From the NCBI GenBank assembly GCA_965221145.1, contig OZ244877.1:2604001-2668000 (forward strand): a stretch of DNA of 64,000 nucleotides. Direction: 5' to 3'. This document shows, piece after piece, positions 17,547-25,179 of this stretch (its first letter is position 1; the number at the start of each line of letters is the position of its first letter). The notes below the pieces were generated by a model that was not told where the DNA came from, did no database searches, and was given only the letters and a program-made list of their open reading frames with translations. A program made the position numbers and the translations under genes. The DNA is from Bin5 sp965221145 (GTDB lineage: Bacteria > Chloroflexota > Anaerolineae > Caldilineales > Caldilineaceae).

Positions 17547-18056
17547 ATGAACAAAGATTTGACCTCCCGCCCGCCAACCGTGCAGGAAGTCATAGCCAGG
17601 AGTGAGAGTGAGTGGGACGCGCTGCAAGCGCCGCTATCGACTCTGGACGCGACCAAAATGACCACGCCCGGCGCGGAGGGCTGGTCGGTGAGAGATGAGT
17701 TGGCCCATTTGGCGGCGTGGGCCAAGGGGCTGGCTGCCCTCGTGCGCAAGCAGCCCCGCTACCCGCCAATGGGACTACCGGCGGACGCGGCGCCCCATAC
17801 AGTCGGCATCGAGCGCATGAATCAGATGATCTTCGAGCGCAACCGCACGCGTACATTGGAGGAAGTGCAGACGGAACTGCTCGCCGCGCATCAGGATGCC
17901 ATCGCTGCGATTTCCGAACTGTCGGACGAGGATCTTCTGCGCCCGTATGACGATTTTCAGCCCCAAGACCGACGCCCCGACGGAGATACACCAATCCTGT
18001 GGCGGATTGCCGGTAACACGTTTGGGCATTACGCCGAACATAAGGAGACCATTTGA
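17547..18056 (+). CDS. DinB/ClbS-like four-helix-bundle protein
   Basis: A 169-residue helical protein of the DinB/YfiT superfamily, closest in pattern to ClbS/DfsB: GWSVRDELAHLAAWAKG supplies the first metal-type His (HLAAW), and the C-terminal IAGNTFGHYAEHKETI gives the HxxxH pair that completes the metal triad. Members are metal-dependent transferases or hydrolases, some protecting against genotoxins; the substrate cannot be read here. ATG 17547 has AGGA upstream. The stop codon TGA at 18054-18056 lies inside the left arm of palindromic copy 7, so the last residues may have been changed by the element. Confidence 0.75.
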   Translation: MNKDLTSRPPTVQEVIARSESEWDALQAPLSTLDATKMTTPGAEGWSVRDELAHLAAWAKGLAALVRKQPRYPPMGLPADAAPHTVGIERMNQMIFERNRTRTLEEVQTELLAAHQDAIAAISELSDEDLLRPYDDFQPQDRRPDGDTPILWRIAGNTFGHYAEHKETI

Positions 18057-18111
18057 AGGTTTTTTGGCGGAATTGTGTTTGAGAGCGCCGCCAATACAAA
18101 AAACCTTCAAA
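18052..18111 (+). repeat. palindromic element copy 7 (60 bp), supplies a stop codon
   Basis: Perfect 15-bp arms TTTGAAGGTTTTTTG/CAAAAAACCTTCAAA, with a variable core (GAATTGTGTTTGAGAGCGCCG). The TGA at the left end terminates the DinB/ClbS-like gene, and the right end lies 21 bases before the epimerase start. Confidence 0.9.
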
Positions 18112-18132
18112 CATGCGGATGTGGAGTCAAGA

Positions 18133-19038
18133 ATGAGCGCGAAAAGAATTGTCGTCATTACCGGCGCATCGGGATATATTGCCAGCCTGCTGCTTCCTGC
18201 CTTCCGCGAGCGCTACGACCTGACGCTATTGGACGTGCGCACAGTCGACCGGGACGGTAACGAAGTGGAAGGCGTTCAGATCGCCGACCTGACCGACCGC
18301 AACCGCGACAGCTTTCGCCACCACTTTCGCGGCGCGGACGCAGTGGTTCACCTGGGCTTCACGCGGACGGCAGATCGGTCGGATCCGGTCCAGGACTTTT
18401 ACGCCGAACTCTCAAATGTGGAGATGGCTTTTCATGTCTACCAGACCGCACAGGAGGAAAATGTGCGACGTGTGGTCGTCGCCAGCTCCAACCATGCGGC
18501 TGACTACTATGAACGCCTGATTCTGGACAAAAAGTGGGATGTCGTTACACCAGAGATGCGGCCCCTTTCCGACAACTATTACGGCTGGGCCAAGGAGGCA
18601 TACGAGCACGTGGGCTTTGTGTTCGCAGTGGGACGGATGCAGTACCGCGGGCTACACGCTGATGAGCCTACCCCCCAGCCCCTCGAAAATGTACAGGTGC
18701 GCATTGGTGGGCCAAGGGAGGACGATCTGGAGCGGCTCCAGCCAGGAGACCTGCGGCGCATGTATCGCGCATTGGGCGTCTACATCAGCCCGCGCGACCT
18801 GCAACAGCTGTTCATCAAGAGCATCGAGACCGAGGACATTGGCGACGAGGAGGGCGTGCCGTTTCAGGTATTCTACGGCATCAGCGGCAACTCGCAGGCG
18901 TTCTGGAGCATCGTCAATGCCCGCAAAGTGATCGGCTACGAGCCGGAAGACAACAGCGAATACCGCTTCAGCGATCAGATCCACGACCACATTCGGGCTG
19001 CGCAGACAGAAAAGGCGAAAGCGAATTTGGGCGCTTAA
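18133..19038 (+). CDS. NAD(P)-dependent epimerase/dehydratase (extended SDR)
   Basis: A 301-residue extended short-chain dehydrogenase/reductase. The N-terminus VVITGASGYIASLL carries the GxxGxxA cofactor loop, DLTDRN and GADAVVHLGF mark the Rossmann strands, VVVASSNHAADYY holds the catalytic Ser region, and YYGWAKEAYEH is the YxxxK pair. ATG 18133 is the first good start after palindromic copy 7. The likely role is uronate or sugar-nucleotide oxidation/epimerisation; uronate-dehydrogenase-like proteins share this pattern and the window holds two mannonate dehydratases, but the substrate is inferred only. Confidence 0.82.
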   Translation: MSAKRIVVITGASGYIASLLLPAFRERYDLTLLDVRTVDRDGNEVEGVQIADLTDRNRDSFRHHFRGADAVVHLGFTRTADRSDPVQDFYAELSNVEMAFHVYQTAQEENVRRVVVASSNHAADYYERLILDKKWDVVTPEMRPLSDNYYGWAKEAYEHVGFVFAVGRMQYRGLHADEPTPQPLENVQVRIGGPREDDLERLQPGDLRRMYRALGVYISPRDLQQLFIKSIETEDIGDEEGVPFQVFYGISGNSQAFWSIVNARKVIGYEPEDNSEYRFSDQIHDHIRAAQTEKAKANLGA

Positions 19039-19133
19039 GGAGGATCACACAGATACCTGTCGTCAGGAATTGGTGGAAATTACATGTCTCACGGCATTAC
19101 CGATGGGCGGAGGTGACCAGGAGGGCAGGAAGA

Positions 19134-19358
19134 ATGGCGGAACCTATAACCGTGTTGGTCGACGCCGATGTAGCCGAATTCTACCGTTCGGTTTCGGATG
19201 AAGAGCGACAAAAGCTGAATCTGCTTGTCAATCTGCGATTGCTTGAAGCGACAGGGGCTGGCAAATCACTACAGGAAGTCATGTCGGAAGTTAGTCGCAA
19301 CGCGCAGCGGCGTGGTCTTACTTCGGATATTTTAAGGGAGATCCTTTCCGAAGAATGA
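19134..19358 (+). CDS. putative antitoxin of a PIN-domain toxin
   Basis: A 74-residue protein that ends four bases into the downstream PIN-toxin gene (ATGA overlap), the layout of a type II toxin-antitoxin pair. It begins MAEPITVLVDADVAEFYRSVS and has an amphipathic helix-rich tail (EEVMSEVS-like, TSDILREILSEE) that could wrap the toxin. The ATG at 19134 has AGGAAG just upstream; a GTG at 19113 is possible. It has no HTH domain, so DNA binding would have to be through the N-terminal half. Confidence 0.68.
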   Translation: MAEPITVLVDADVAEFYRSVSDEERQKLNLLVNLRLLEATGAGKSLQEVMSEVSRNAQRRGLTSDILREILSEE

Positions 19359-19762
19359 CCCGTATTGTCTTTGACACAAACGTAATTGTCAGCGCCTTGC
19401 TATTCAACGAATCCGTGCCTGGACAGGCGTTTTTTCGGGCTCTTGATCAGGGAATTATCCTGACTTCGGGACCACTGGTAAGAGAGTTAAACCAAGTACT
19501 CAACCGGCGCAAGTTCGACCGGTATATCAGCCCAAGAGAGAGGGACCAGTTTCTGGCAACTCTGATACGGGACACGCACCGGGTAGAGATAATCAGTGTT
19601 GTCAGCGTATGTCGCGATCCTAGAGACAATCAGGTCTTGGAATTGGCTTTAAGCGGCAACGCGACATGTATTGTCACAGGTGATGACGACTTGCTTGTCT
19701 TGCATCCGTTTCGCGATGTAGCCATTGTAGCACCCGCCGAATTCTTGCTGTCACAGAACTGA
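19355..19762 (+). CDS. PIN-domain toxin (COG1569-type putative RNase)
   Basis: A 135-residue PIN-family nuclease of the 'toxin component, PIN family' group. Acidic metal ligands are visible: IVFDTNVIVSALLF (first Asp), a mid Glu in VRELNQVL, CRDPRDNQVLELAL and VTGDDDLLVL. Such toxins cleave tRNA or mRNA when free of antitoxin. It overlaps its upstream partner by four bases. It is the first of four toxin-antitoxin modules in the next 5.5 kb. No sign of disruption. Confidence 0.85.
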   Translation: MTRIVFDTNVIVSALLFNESVPGQAFFRALDQGIILTSGPLVRELNQVLNRRKFDRYISPRERDQFLATLIRDTHRVEIISVVSVCRDPRDNQVLELALSGNATCIVTGDDDLLVLHPFRDVAIVAPAEFLLSQN

Positions 19763-19948
19763 CCCGCAGAATCGCTATCCTAACGATTCGATCCATATCA
19801 CAACAACCAAAAGAGAGTTCCAAGCAAACGCTCCCTGGGGGTAGGAGAATTCCCCTTCCCTTCGTCCAGAATCTCTCTATGTCTGGGCTATCCTCCCGTG
19901 TGCGGGGTAACTCCCGGAAGGGGCTTACAGGAGGCAGAGGCAGCCCCC

Positions 19949-20227
19949 GTGATCCAATCTTTTGCGGACAAAGATACTGAGGAACTCTTCTATTCTGAAC
20001 GAAACCGCCGTTTTAGCGCTATAGCTCGCGTTGCGCTGAGAAAACTGATACAAGTGAATCAAGCACGCGCTCTCAGCGATCTGGCCGTGCCTCCCGGTAA
20101 CCGTCTGGAAGCTCTAAAGGGGAACTTGGCGAGCTTTCATTCCATTCGCATCAATGATCAATGGCGTATCGTCTTCCGGTGGACGGATTCCGGCCCGGAG
20201 CAGGTTGGCATCGTTGACTATCATTGA
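19949..20227 (+). CDS. higB: HigB-type toxin (RelE/ParE superfamily mRNA interferase)
   Basis: A 92-residue protein, starting at a GTG (19949), with the HigB/plasmid-killer pattern: VIQSFADKDTEELFYSERNRRF, ARVALRKLIQVNQA, PPGNRLEALKGNLASFHSIRINDQWRIVFRW. The conserved Arg/Trp cluster near the C-terminus (RINDQWRIVFRW) carries the ribosome-dependent mRNA cleavage residues of the family. It is followed 31 bases later by a HigA-like antitoxin, the inverted toxin-first order typical of higBA. AGGAGG is present but some distance upstream. Confidence 0.85.
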   Translation: MIQSFADKDTEELFYSERNRRFSAIARVALRKLIQVNQARALSDLAVPPGNRLEALKGNLASFHSIRINDQWRIVFRWTDSGPEQVGIVDYH

Positions 20228-20258
20228 CAAAACCCCTATAACGTTATATGGTTCAAGA

Positions 20259-20561
20259 ATGAATACTCCTATTACGCCCGGTGAAATACTTTTAGAGGAA
20301 TACCTCAAGCCATTGGGGATTTCACAAAATGCCATGGCCCGCGCCATAGGCGTCGCCCCGCGGGCGATCAATGAAATCGTTCATGGCAAGCGTTCGATTA
20401 CGCCCGCCATGTCGATTCGCTTCGGAGCTTTCTTTGGCCAGTCGGATGAATTCTGGCACGGACTCCAGATAGAATGCGATTTTCGCAGACTGGAAAGGCA
20501 AAAGCACAGGCTTACTGCCGGGAACTTGCCAGCATCAACCCTGAGTCAGACGGGCCGTTAA
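20259..20561 (+). CDS. higA: HigA-type antitoxin with HTH domain
   Basis: A 100-residue XRE-type protein of the HigA/VapI group: TPITPGEILLEEYLKPLGISQNAMARAIGV, then PRAINEIVHGKRSITPAMSIRF and EFWHGLQIECDFRRLERQ. The helix-turn-helix spans roughly residues 22-50. It neutralises the upstream HigB toxin and probably represses the pair. Its stop overlaps the stop of the convergent penicillin-acylase gene by three bases, so the two transcripts run into each other. Confidence 0.86.
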   Translation: MNTPITPGEILLEEYLKPLGISQNAMARAIGVAPRAINEIVHGKRSITPAMSIRFGAFFGQSDEFWHGLQIECDFRRLERQKHRLTAGNLPASTLSQTGR

Positions 20562-22942
20562 GCCAACCTCTCACTTGTCGGTTCAAGCGTGTAGACCGAT
20601 TCCGCCTCTTCGACGGCTTTGTCCGCGTCGAAGGCCAGGAAGTGATAGCGACCTGCAAGCCACTCGGTCAACTGGTCGCAGTAGTGCCCCGATCCTGGGT
20701 GCCCGGACTGACCCTGGGACTCGACCGCCCACATGCCATCCTCGCCCAGATCGCTGATGAGCCGATAGTTGGCGCCCATCAGCGCGCCCCAGTTGGGATC
20801 GAATCCCGTATTGCAGACGGTTACGCCATTGCCGCCCACCGGCAGGCCGCCGCGATCCAGCAGTTCGCCCAGTTCTCCACGACTGGATAGGACATGGCGT
20901 AGCTGTACCTTATGCAGTTCGCCCCAAGTCCAGGAGGACATTTCTTGGTCCAGCCGCTCCTCAAGCTCAGTCAAGGCAGCCCGCAAAGCATCAACGATGG
21001 CTGCCTCGCGGTCAGAGCCTTCGAACCAGCCGCATGCGTCAGCGTGGATAAGCGCCCCCGCCAGACCTCCACAGGACCCGGATAGCGCCGCTGCCAACTC
21101 CTCGTCGAATCGCTCGCTGGCAACGCGCCGGCACCACGCATTGAAGAAGACCTCGAAGATCGACGCGGCCGCGGAATCGGGCGTCATGTTGTGATCCCAG
21201 CTCTCCAGATAGCGGGCAGCTTCCAGGACACGGGCGTCGCCGCTTTTGCGTAGAACAGGCAGAAGCCCCGGCATAGCGGCGTCGGCGCGCAGAGTGCGCG
21301 TGTCCTGGTGCATTGCGGCGAATGTCTTTCTGGTAAACCTGTCGCGCTCCTCGATCATCTGGCGGATGCGCCTCGCCCTGTGACCGCTGGCCCAGGTGCC
21401 CGAAAGCGGATAAGGGAAATCGTCCGGCGCGACCCGATTGTTGGCCGAGGCGATCCAGCCGCGTTGCGGGTCTTCGAGACGGGGCATCTGTTCAAACGGT
21501 ATCAGTCCCTGCCACTGGTGGGCGGGGTCCCAACCGGGCCGGTATCCGCGTGCCCAGAGTGTACGAACAGGGATCCCGCCGACGGCCTGATAGCCAATAT
21601 GGCCCTCCACGTCAGCGACTACCAGGCTCCAGGTCGGTACGCGCCAGGTGCGAGTTGCTTCCCTAAACTCGGCGACGGATTTGGCGCGGTCGATGCCTAA
21701 GAGCGAAGTGAGCCATCCGCAGTAGGTATGCCCAAGCCAGCGCAGAGATACAGGGCCGGTTCCTTCAGCTTCAGGCGGCAGGATTTCGTCGACGATTGGC
21801 CCGTTGCGCGAGAAACGGACGGTCTTGCGAATCGCGTCAGCGCCGCGCACCTTGATCGTTTCGACCAGCGTGCGTTCCGGTTCATACTCACCATCGTAGA
21901 GGAAGCCGCCCGGCCTGTGCGGATCAGTGCGCTCGTGGTAGAGATCGCGTTGCGAGCAGATGTTGTTGGTAATGCCCCAGGCGACGCGCCGGTTGCGGCC
22001 AAACATCACCGTTGGCATGCCGACATAGGCCATGCCAGCCACGTCGAAAGAGCCGCCCGTCAGTTGCACCTCGTACCAGCAGGAGACAGCGGCAAAGGCG
22101 ATATGGGGATCGCTGGCAACCATCGGCAGCCCTGAAACGGTGCGGGCGCCGCTCACCACCCAGTTATTGCTGCCCTCGCCCTCCTGCGGATCGCCCACAC
22201 TTGCGCCGACGGGGGAGATACCGTCCGCTGCGGTCGGGTATGCGCCGGACGGGATGATGCTCTCGTCATCAGCCTCGCCGGTTAGGAACGCCTGGTACAG
22301 CGCTTCGTTGTTTAGTGCCCGCTGCGCCAGTTCCGGCCCGACAATGACGGGAAAGCGCACCGTCAGGTAGTAGCGAAACTCGGCCGCGATCGCCAGGCAA
22401 TCCACGGGTGACCACGCTTCCGGCTCGTAATCCAACAGCGAGAATTCAATTGGAAGGTTGCCGCGTGACTGGTCGATCAGCGCGTTGACGCCGTCGGAGA
22501 ACCTTTGCAGGAGTGTGCTCGTCTCGGCGGGCGTCGAGTCCCACTCGGCGCGGGCGATGCGGTTGAGGCCGACGGTGCGGGCGATGGTGTCCAGCTGCAC
22601 ACCCTCCGGGCCAAGAATCTCCGCCAGCCGGCCCTGGCCCTTGCGCCGCAGGTAGTCCAGTTGAAAGAGGCGGTCCTGGGCCATGGCGTAACCGAAGGCG
22701 TAGAACAGGTCTTCATCGTTGCGCGCCCGAATGTGGGGGACGCCCCAGCGGTTGCGCACAATGCGCGTCTCCGCGCTGACACCTGTCTGCAGGCGACCAT
22801 CGGCGGCGGGCACTCTGCGGCGGCTCTCTTCACTCCACCAGTTGTCAAACTCCGTGCGCGTCATACCGTTTTCCCTGCACAGTGCAGAGATCGACTCGCC
22901 CGCGCCGAGCCGTTTGAGTAGCTCGCCTGTGTTCATTGCCAT
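20558..22942 (-). CDS. penicillin acylase (Ntn-hydrolase) family protein with N-terminal HTH-like segment and no signal peptide
   Basis: A 794-residue member of the penicillin amidase family. The conserved alpha-chain start VRNRWGVPHIRARNDEDLFYAFGYAMAQDRLFQLD is at residues 62-96, and the self-cleavage/nucleophile site EGEG-SNNWVVSGARTVSG places the catalytic Ser at 258 after Gly257. VASDPH and FGRNRRVAWGITN follow. Unusually, the N-terminus (MAMNTGELLKRLGAGESISALC...EFDNWWSEESRRR) is not a Sec signal but a charged helical stretch like a small helix-turn-helix. Known members cleave amides such as beta-lactams or acyl-homoserine lactones in the periplasm; this one looks cytoplasmic. GAGG precedes ATG 22942. 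Confidence 0.85.
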   Translation of the reverse strand: MAMNTGELLKRLGAGESISALCRENGMTRTEFDNWWSEESRRRVPAADGRLQTGVSAETRIVRNRWGVPHIRARNDEDLFYAFGYAMAQDRLFQLDYLRRKGQGRLAEILGPEGVQLDTIARTVGLNRIARAEWDSTPAETSTLLQRFSDGVNALIDQSRGNLPIEFSLLDYEPEAWSPVDCLAIAAEFRYYLTVRFPVIVGPELAQRALNNEALYQAFLTGEADDESIIPSGAYPTAADGISPVGASVGDPQEGEGSNNWVVSGARTVSGLPMVASDPHIAFAAVSCWYEVQLTGGSFDVAGMAYVGMPTVMFGRNRRVAWGITNNICSQRDLYHERTDPHRPGGFLYDGEYEPERTLVETIKVRGADAIRKTVRFSRNGPIVDEILPPEAEGTGPVSLRWLGHTYCGWLTSLLGIDRAKSVAEFREATRTWRVPTWSLVVADVEGHIGYQAVGGIPVRTLWARGYRPGWDPAHQWQGLIPFEQMPRLEDPQRGWIASANNRVAPDDFPYPLSGTWASGHRARRIRQMIEERDRFTRKTFAAMHQDTRTLRADAAMPGLLPVLRKSGDARVLEAARYLESWDHNMTPDSAAASIFEVFFNAWCRRVASERFDEELAAALSGSCGGLAGALIHADACGWFEGSDREAAIVDALRAALTELEERLDQEMSSWTWGELHKVQLRHVLSSRGELGELLDRGGLPVGGNGVTVCNTGFDPNWGALMGANYRLISDLGEDGMWAVESQGQSGHPGSGHYCDQLTEWLAGRYHFLAFDADKAVEEAESVYTLEPTSERLA

Positions 22943-23012
22943 ATCCGTTTCCTCCGGCAGCGACGTTGCCGCCTACCTCTATCAGGAATCGTACTGACTT
23001 GGGGACTTATCA

Positions 23013-23396
23013 CTACGCCGTCAATGGTCTGATATTTTCCTCCAGCCACGGACGCAATTGGTCAAAGCGGAACGAATACAACTCGAATAGCCGCATGAAG
23101 AATTCGTAAGTGTCGCGGCTGTCGCGGTCGATAAAGTTGTCGTTCAGACGCAGGAAGATGTCGGTGACGGCCAGGGCAGTTCGCTTGTCGCCGTCTCTGA
23201 AGGGCGATTGTTGGCCAGGCTCTCCATAAGTGCGCCAACCTCTTCGATCAGGGAATCGTAGTACTCTAGCTGGTGCCGCTTGATGGCTGAAGCCAGCGCC
23301 CCCTCGTGACGCATGCCAAGGCGAGCCGTCAAGCTCGTCAATCAGCGTGTCATGGATAGCGATCGCTTCGCCTACGTCCGGGTAGTCATGGCTCAT
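23013..23396 (-). pseudogene. doc: Doc (death-on-curing/Fic-fold) toxin gene with two compensating frameshifts
   Basis: The frame opening at 23396 gives the Doc start EAIAIHDTLIDELDGS and the end FRDGDKRTALAVTDIFLRLN. The middle of a Doc protein (LGMRHEGALASAIKRHQ, YDSLIEEVGALMESLANN) is found in another minus-strand frame between about 23320 and 23210. Two shifts, near 23315-23330 and 23200-23215, are needed to restore it. The second falls on the Fic motif, so the HPFxDGNKRT His is lost in the continuous frame (SPFRDGDKRT). Intact Doc phosphorylates EF-Tu. The gene overlaps its antitoxin by four bases. It is either a dead toxin or a sequence error. Confidence 0.78.
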
Positions 23397-23620
23397 TCGG
23401 AGAGCAACTCATATTGGCGGCGGTTTCGCTCCACGCTGGCCCGGAAGTGAGTCATGATCTCAGCGCGGGGTCTATCCCGTGTACGGTTTTCGATGTATCC
23501 CTGCATCGCCTCTTCCATAAAGGCTTGGAAATGCCGTCCCTCGCTGCTGGCAATCTCGCGCATTGAAGCCAGTAGCTCCGGCGAAGCCTGGCTGGAACAC
23601 TTTACTTTCCCGGCGCTCAT
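23393..23620 (-). CDS. antitoxin partner of the Doc-like gene
   Basis: A 75-residue protein immediately upstream of, and overlapping by four bases, the broken doc gene. The sequence MSAGKVKCSSQASPELLASMREIASSEGRHFQAF, then EEAMQGYIENRTRDRPRAEI, resembles short ribbon-helix-helix antitoxins rather than Phd: strand-helix-helix with SPELLASMREIASSEGRH as the first helix. The ATG at 23620 has GGGGGA upstream. It looks intact. An antitoxin kept beside a broken toxin is common. Confidence 0.65.
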   Translation of the reverse strand: MSAGKVKCSSQASPELLASMREIASSEGRHFQAFMEEAMQGYIENRTRDRPRAEIMTHFRASVERNRRQYELLSE

Positions 23621-23895
23621 CGCACGTCCCCCTTCTCTGTCTCCTACAATTGTGACAGGGAACGATGGGCGGGTCAAGAACTGTCTTGGCGGAAATGGAT
23701 GGACAGTTATTCGGTCAGCATATGCCAACAGCTGGCAGTCGCGCTGTAGCCTTCGACCTGCGACGGGGCGAGCGCGCTTGGCGCGACAAATAGGCAGACC
23801 GAATTTTGCCTGCGGTCAATCTTGGAAGTGAAGGGAAATCCCTTGCGGGGAGTTGCTGCGTTTCCTAAATCGTAGCTCGCACAATTCAGTTAAAG

Positions 23896-23972
23896 TGGCG
23901 CGCCAGGCAGGACTCGAACCTGCGACCTTCGCCTCCGCAGGGCGACGCTCTAATCCACTGAGCTACTGGCGC
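23896..23972 (-). tRNA. tRNA-Arg (anticodon GCG)
   Basis: A 77-base cloverleaf on the minus strand with acceptor stem GCGCCAG/CTGGCGC, D-arm GCTCAGTGGATTAGAGC, anticodon stem TCGCC/GGCGA around loop CTGCGGA (anticodon GCG) and T-arm GCAGGTTCGAGTCCTGC. The 3' CCA is encoded. GCG for Arg is less usual than ACG (ICG) in bacteria. Confidence 0.93.
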
Positions 23973-23976
23973 AAAA

Positions 23977-24069
<93 letters not shown>

Positions 24070-24254
24070 ATTTTCTGTTGTCGGCTGATTTAGACGGTGT
24101 GTGAGTCCGCCAAACCAAAGCCAATTACTACCCAAATCAAGCGTTTCTAGTCCTGACTTTGTAACATTCTTGTGCCGTCTGCTATGTGGCGCAAATCTCC
24201 AAGGCACTCAACCTATCCTGCCCTAGCGTAACAGATTGTACCACAACACGGCGT

Positions 24255-24534
24255 ATGGTACAATTCGGGCAGGGAGTACGAGTGGGATGAAACGAAGCGA
24301 CGCTCGAATTTCGACAAGCACGAGGTAGACTTTAGGGCCATGGAAGAATTCGAGTGGGACACTGCTCTAATCATCCATGACAGTCGACATAGCGAACTGC
24401 GGTGGATCGCTTACGGGAACATTGATGGGCGGCTGCACGCAGTCGTTTTTGCAAGGCGGGCTGGTGGTCGCCGCATAATCAGCCTTAGAAAGGCTAACAG
24501 GCGAGAGGAGAGACGCTATGCCCAAGAGCACTAG
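24255..24534 (+). pseudogene. brnT: BrnT-family ribonuclease toxin gene, apparent +1 frameshift near its start
   Basis: From 24277 the frame reads YEWDETKRRSNFDKHEVDF, then FARRAGGRRIISLRKANRREERRYAQEH, a clear BrnT toxin (RelE-like RNase). In that frame there is no ATG/GTG/TTG start before the TAA at 24229. The ATG at 24255 would give MVQFGQ and join correctly if one G of the GGG at 24272-24274 were absent. Internal ATG 24340 would lose about a quarter of the protein. It is followed, with a 17-base overlap, by the BrnA-like antitoxin. It is either truncated in life or a one-base error. Confidence 0.7.
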
Positions 24535-24763
24535 AGTTGACGAATCCGCTGAATCAGCAGACGTGGAGAGAGAGACGACTTTCAGAAAAATAGCCGCGAA
24601 ATACGGCGAAGAAGCTGCAATCAATGCGGGTATCGCCGCTGATCCTGACGCACGAGAACTTACCGATGAAGAGTTTGCCCAAATGCGTCCCACCATCGAG
24701 GTTGACCCCGAACTGGTACGCCACTGGCAGCAGAAACGCGGCAAGAGACCGGCAGCCCCATGA
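24518..24763 (+). CDS. brnA: BrnA-family antitoxin
   Basis: An 81-residue acidic protein overlapping the 3' end of brnT. The tail ELTDEEFAQMRPTIEVDPELVRHWQQKRGKRPAAP is typical of BrnA antitoxins: a central helix, then a ribbon-helix-helix DNA-binding end. The family binds BrnT and represses the brnTA promoter. The ATG at 24518 has GAGGAGAGACGCT upstream. The gene appears intact. Confidence 0.8.
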   Translation: MPKSTRVDESAESADVERETTFRKIAAKYGEEAAINAGIAADPDARELTDEEFAQMRPTIEVDPELVRHWQQKRGKRPAAP

Positions 24764-24990
24764 CGCCCAAAGGGTCAAACGATTCCTGGTTGCCCGCGGC
24801 TTCACCCTCTGACTCCCCGCTGCCGATAGTCGCACTGCCCTTTTCCACGCCTCTCGCTTCCCAATTCTTATAACTGGTCTGCACAAAAATCTATTGGTAA
24901 GCGTCAAGTCTTGTGGAAAGTAGCTTTGATCTGAAGGGCCGCGAAATCCGGACCGAAGAAGGCGTTCTGAAATGGGGAAAAGGGGCGGCT

Positions 24991-25079
<89 letters not shown>

Positions 25080-25179
25080 CAGCCCCGGACTTTTCAGCCG
25101 TTGACCGCTAAAGTATATCCACAATGCCGAATACGTGTCAAATATGGAGGGGCTGACCGCGCGGGCGCAACGCCGCGAG

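Noticed and set aside
17896..18132. Extension of the epimerase upstream through palindromic copy 7
   Set aside because: The element is open in that frame, but the upstream part overlaps the DinB/ClbS-like gene and lacks a start signal; ATG 18133 is the better start.
23680..23720. GAACTGTC-TTGGCGGAAATGG-...GACAGTT near 23680, resembling the palindromic element core
   Set aside because: The GGCGGAAATGG core is similar, but the TTTGAAG/CTTCAAA arms are absent and the inverted arms are only 7 bp; treated as chance.
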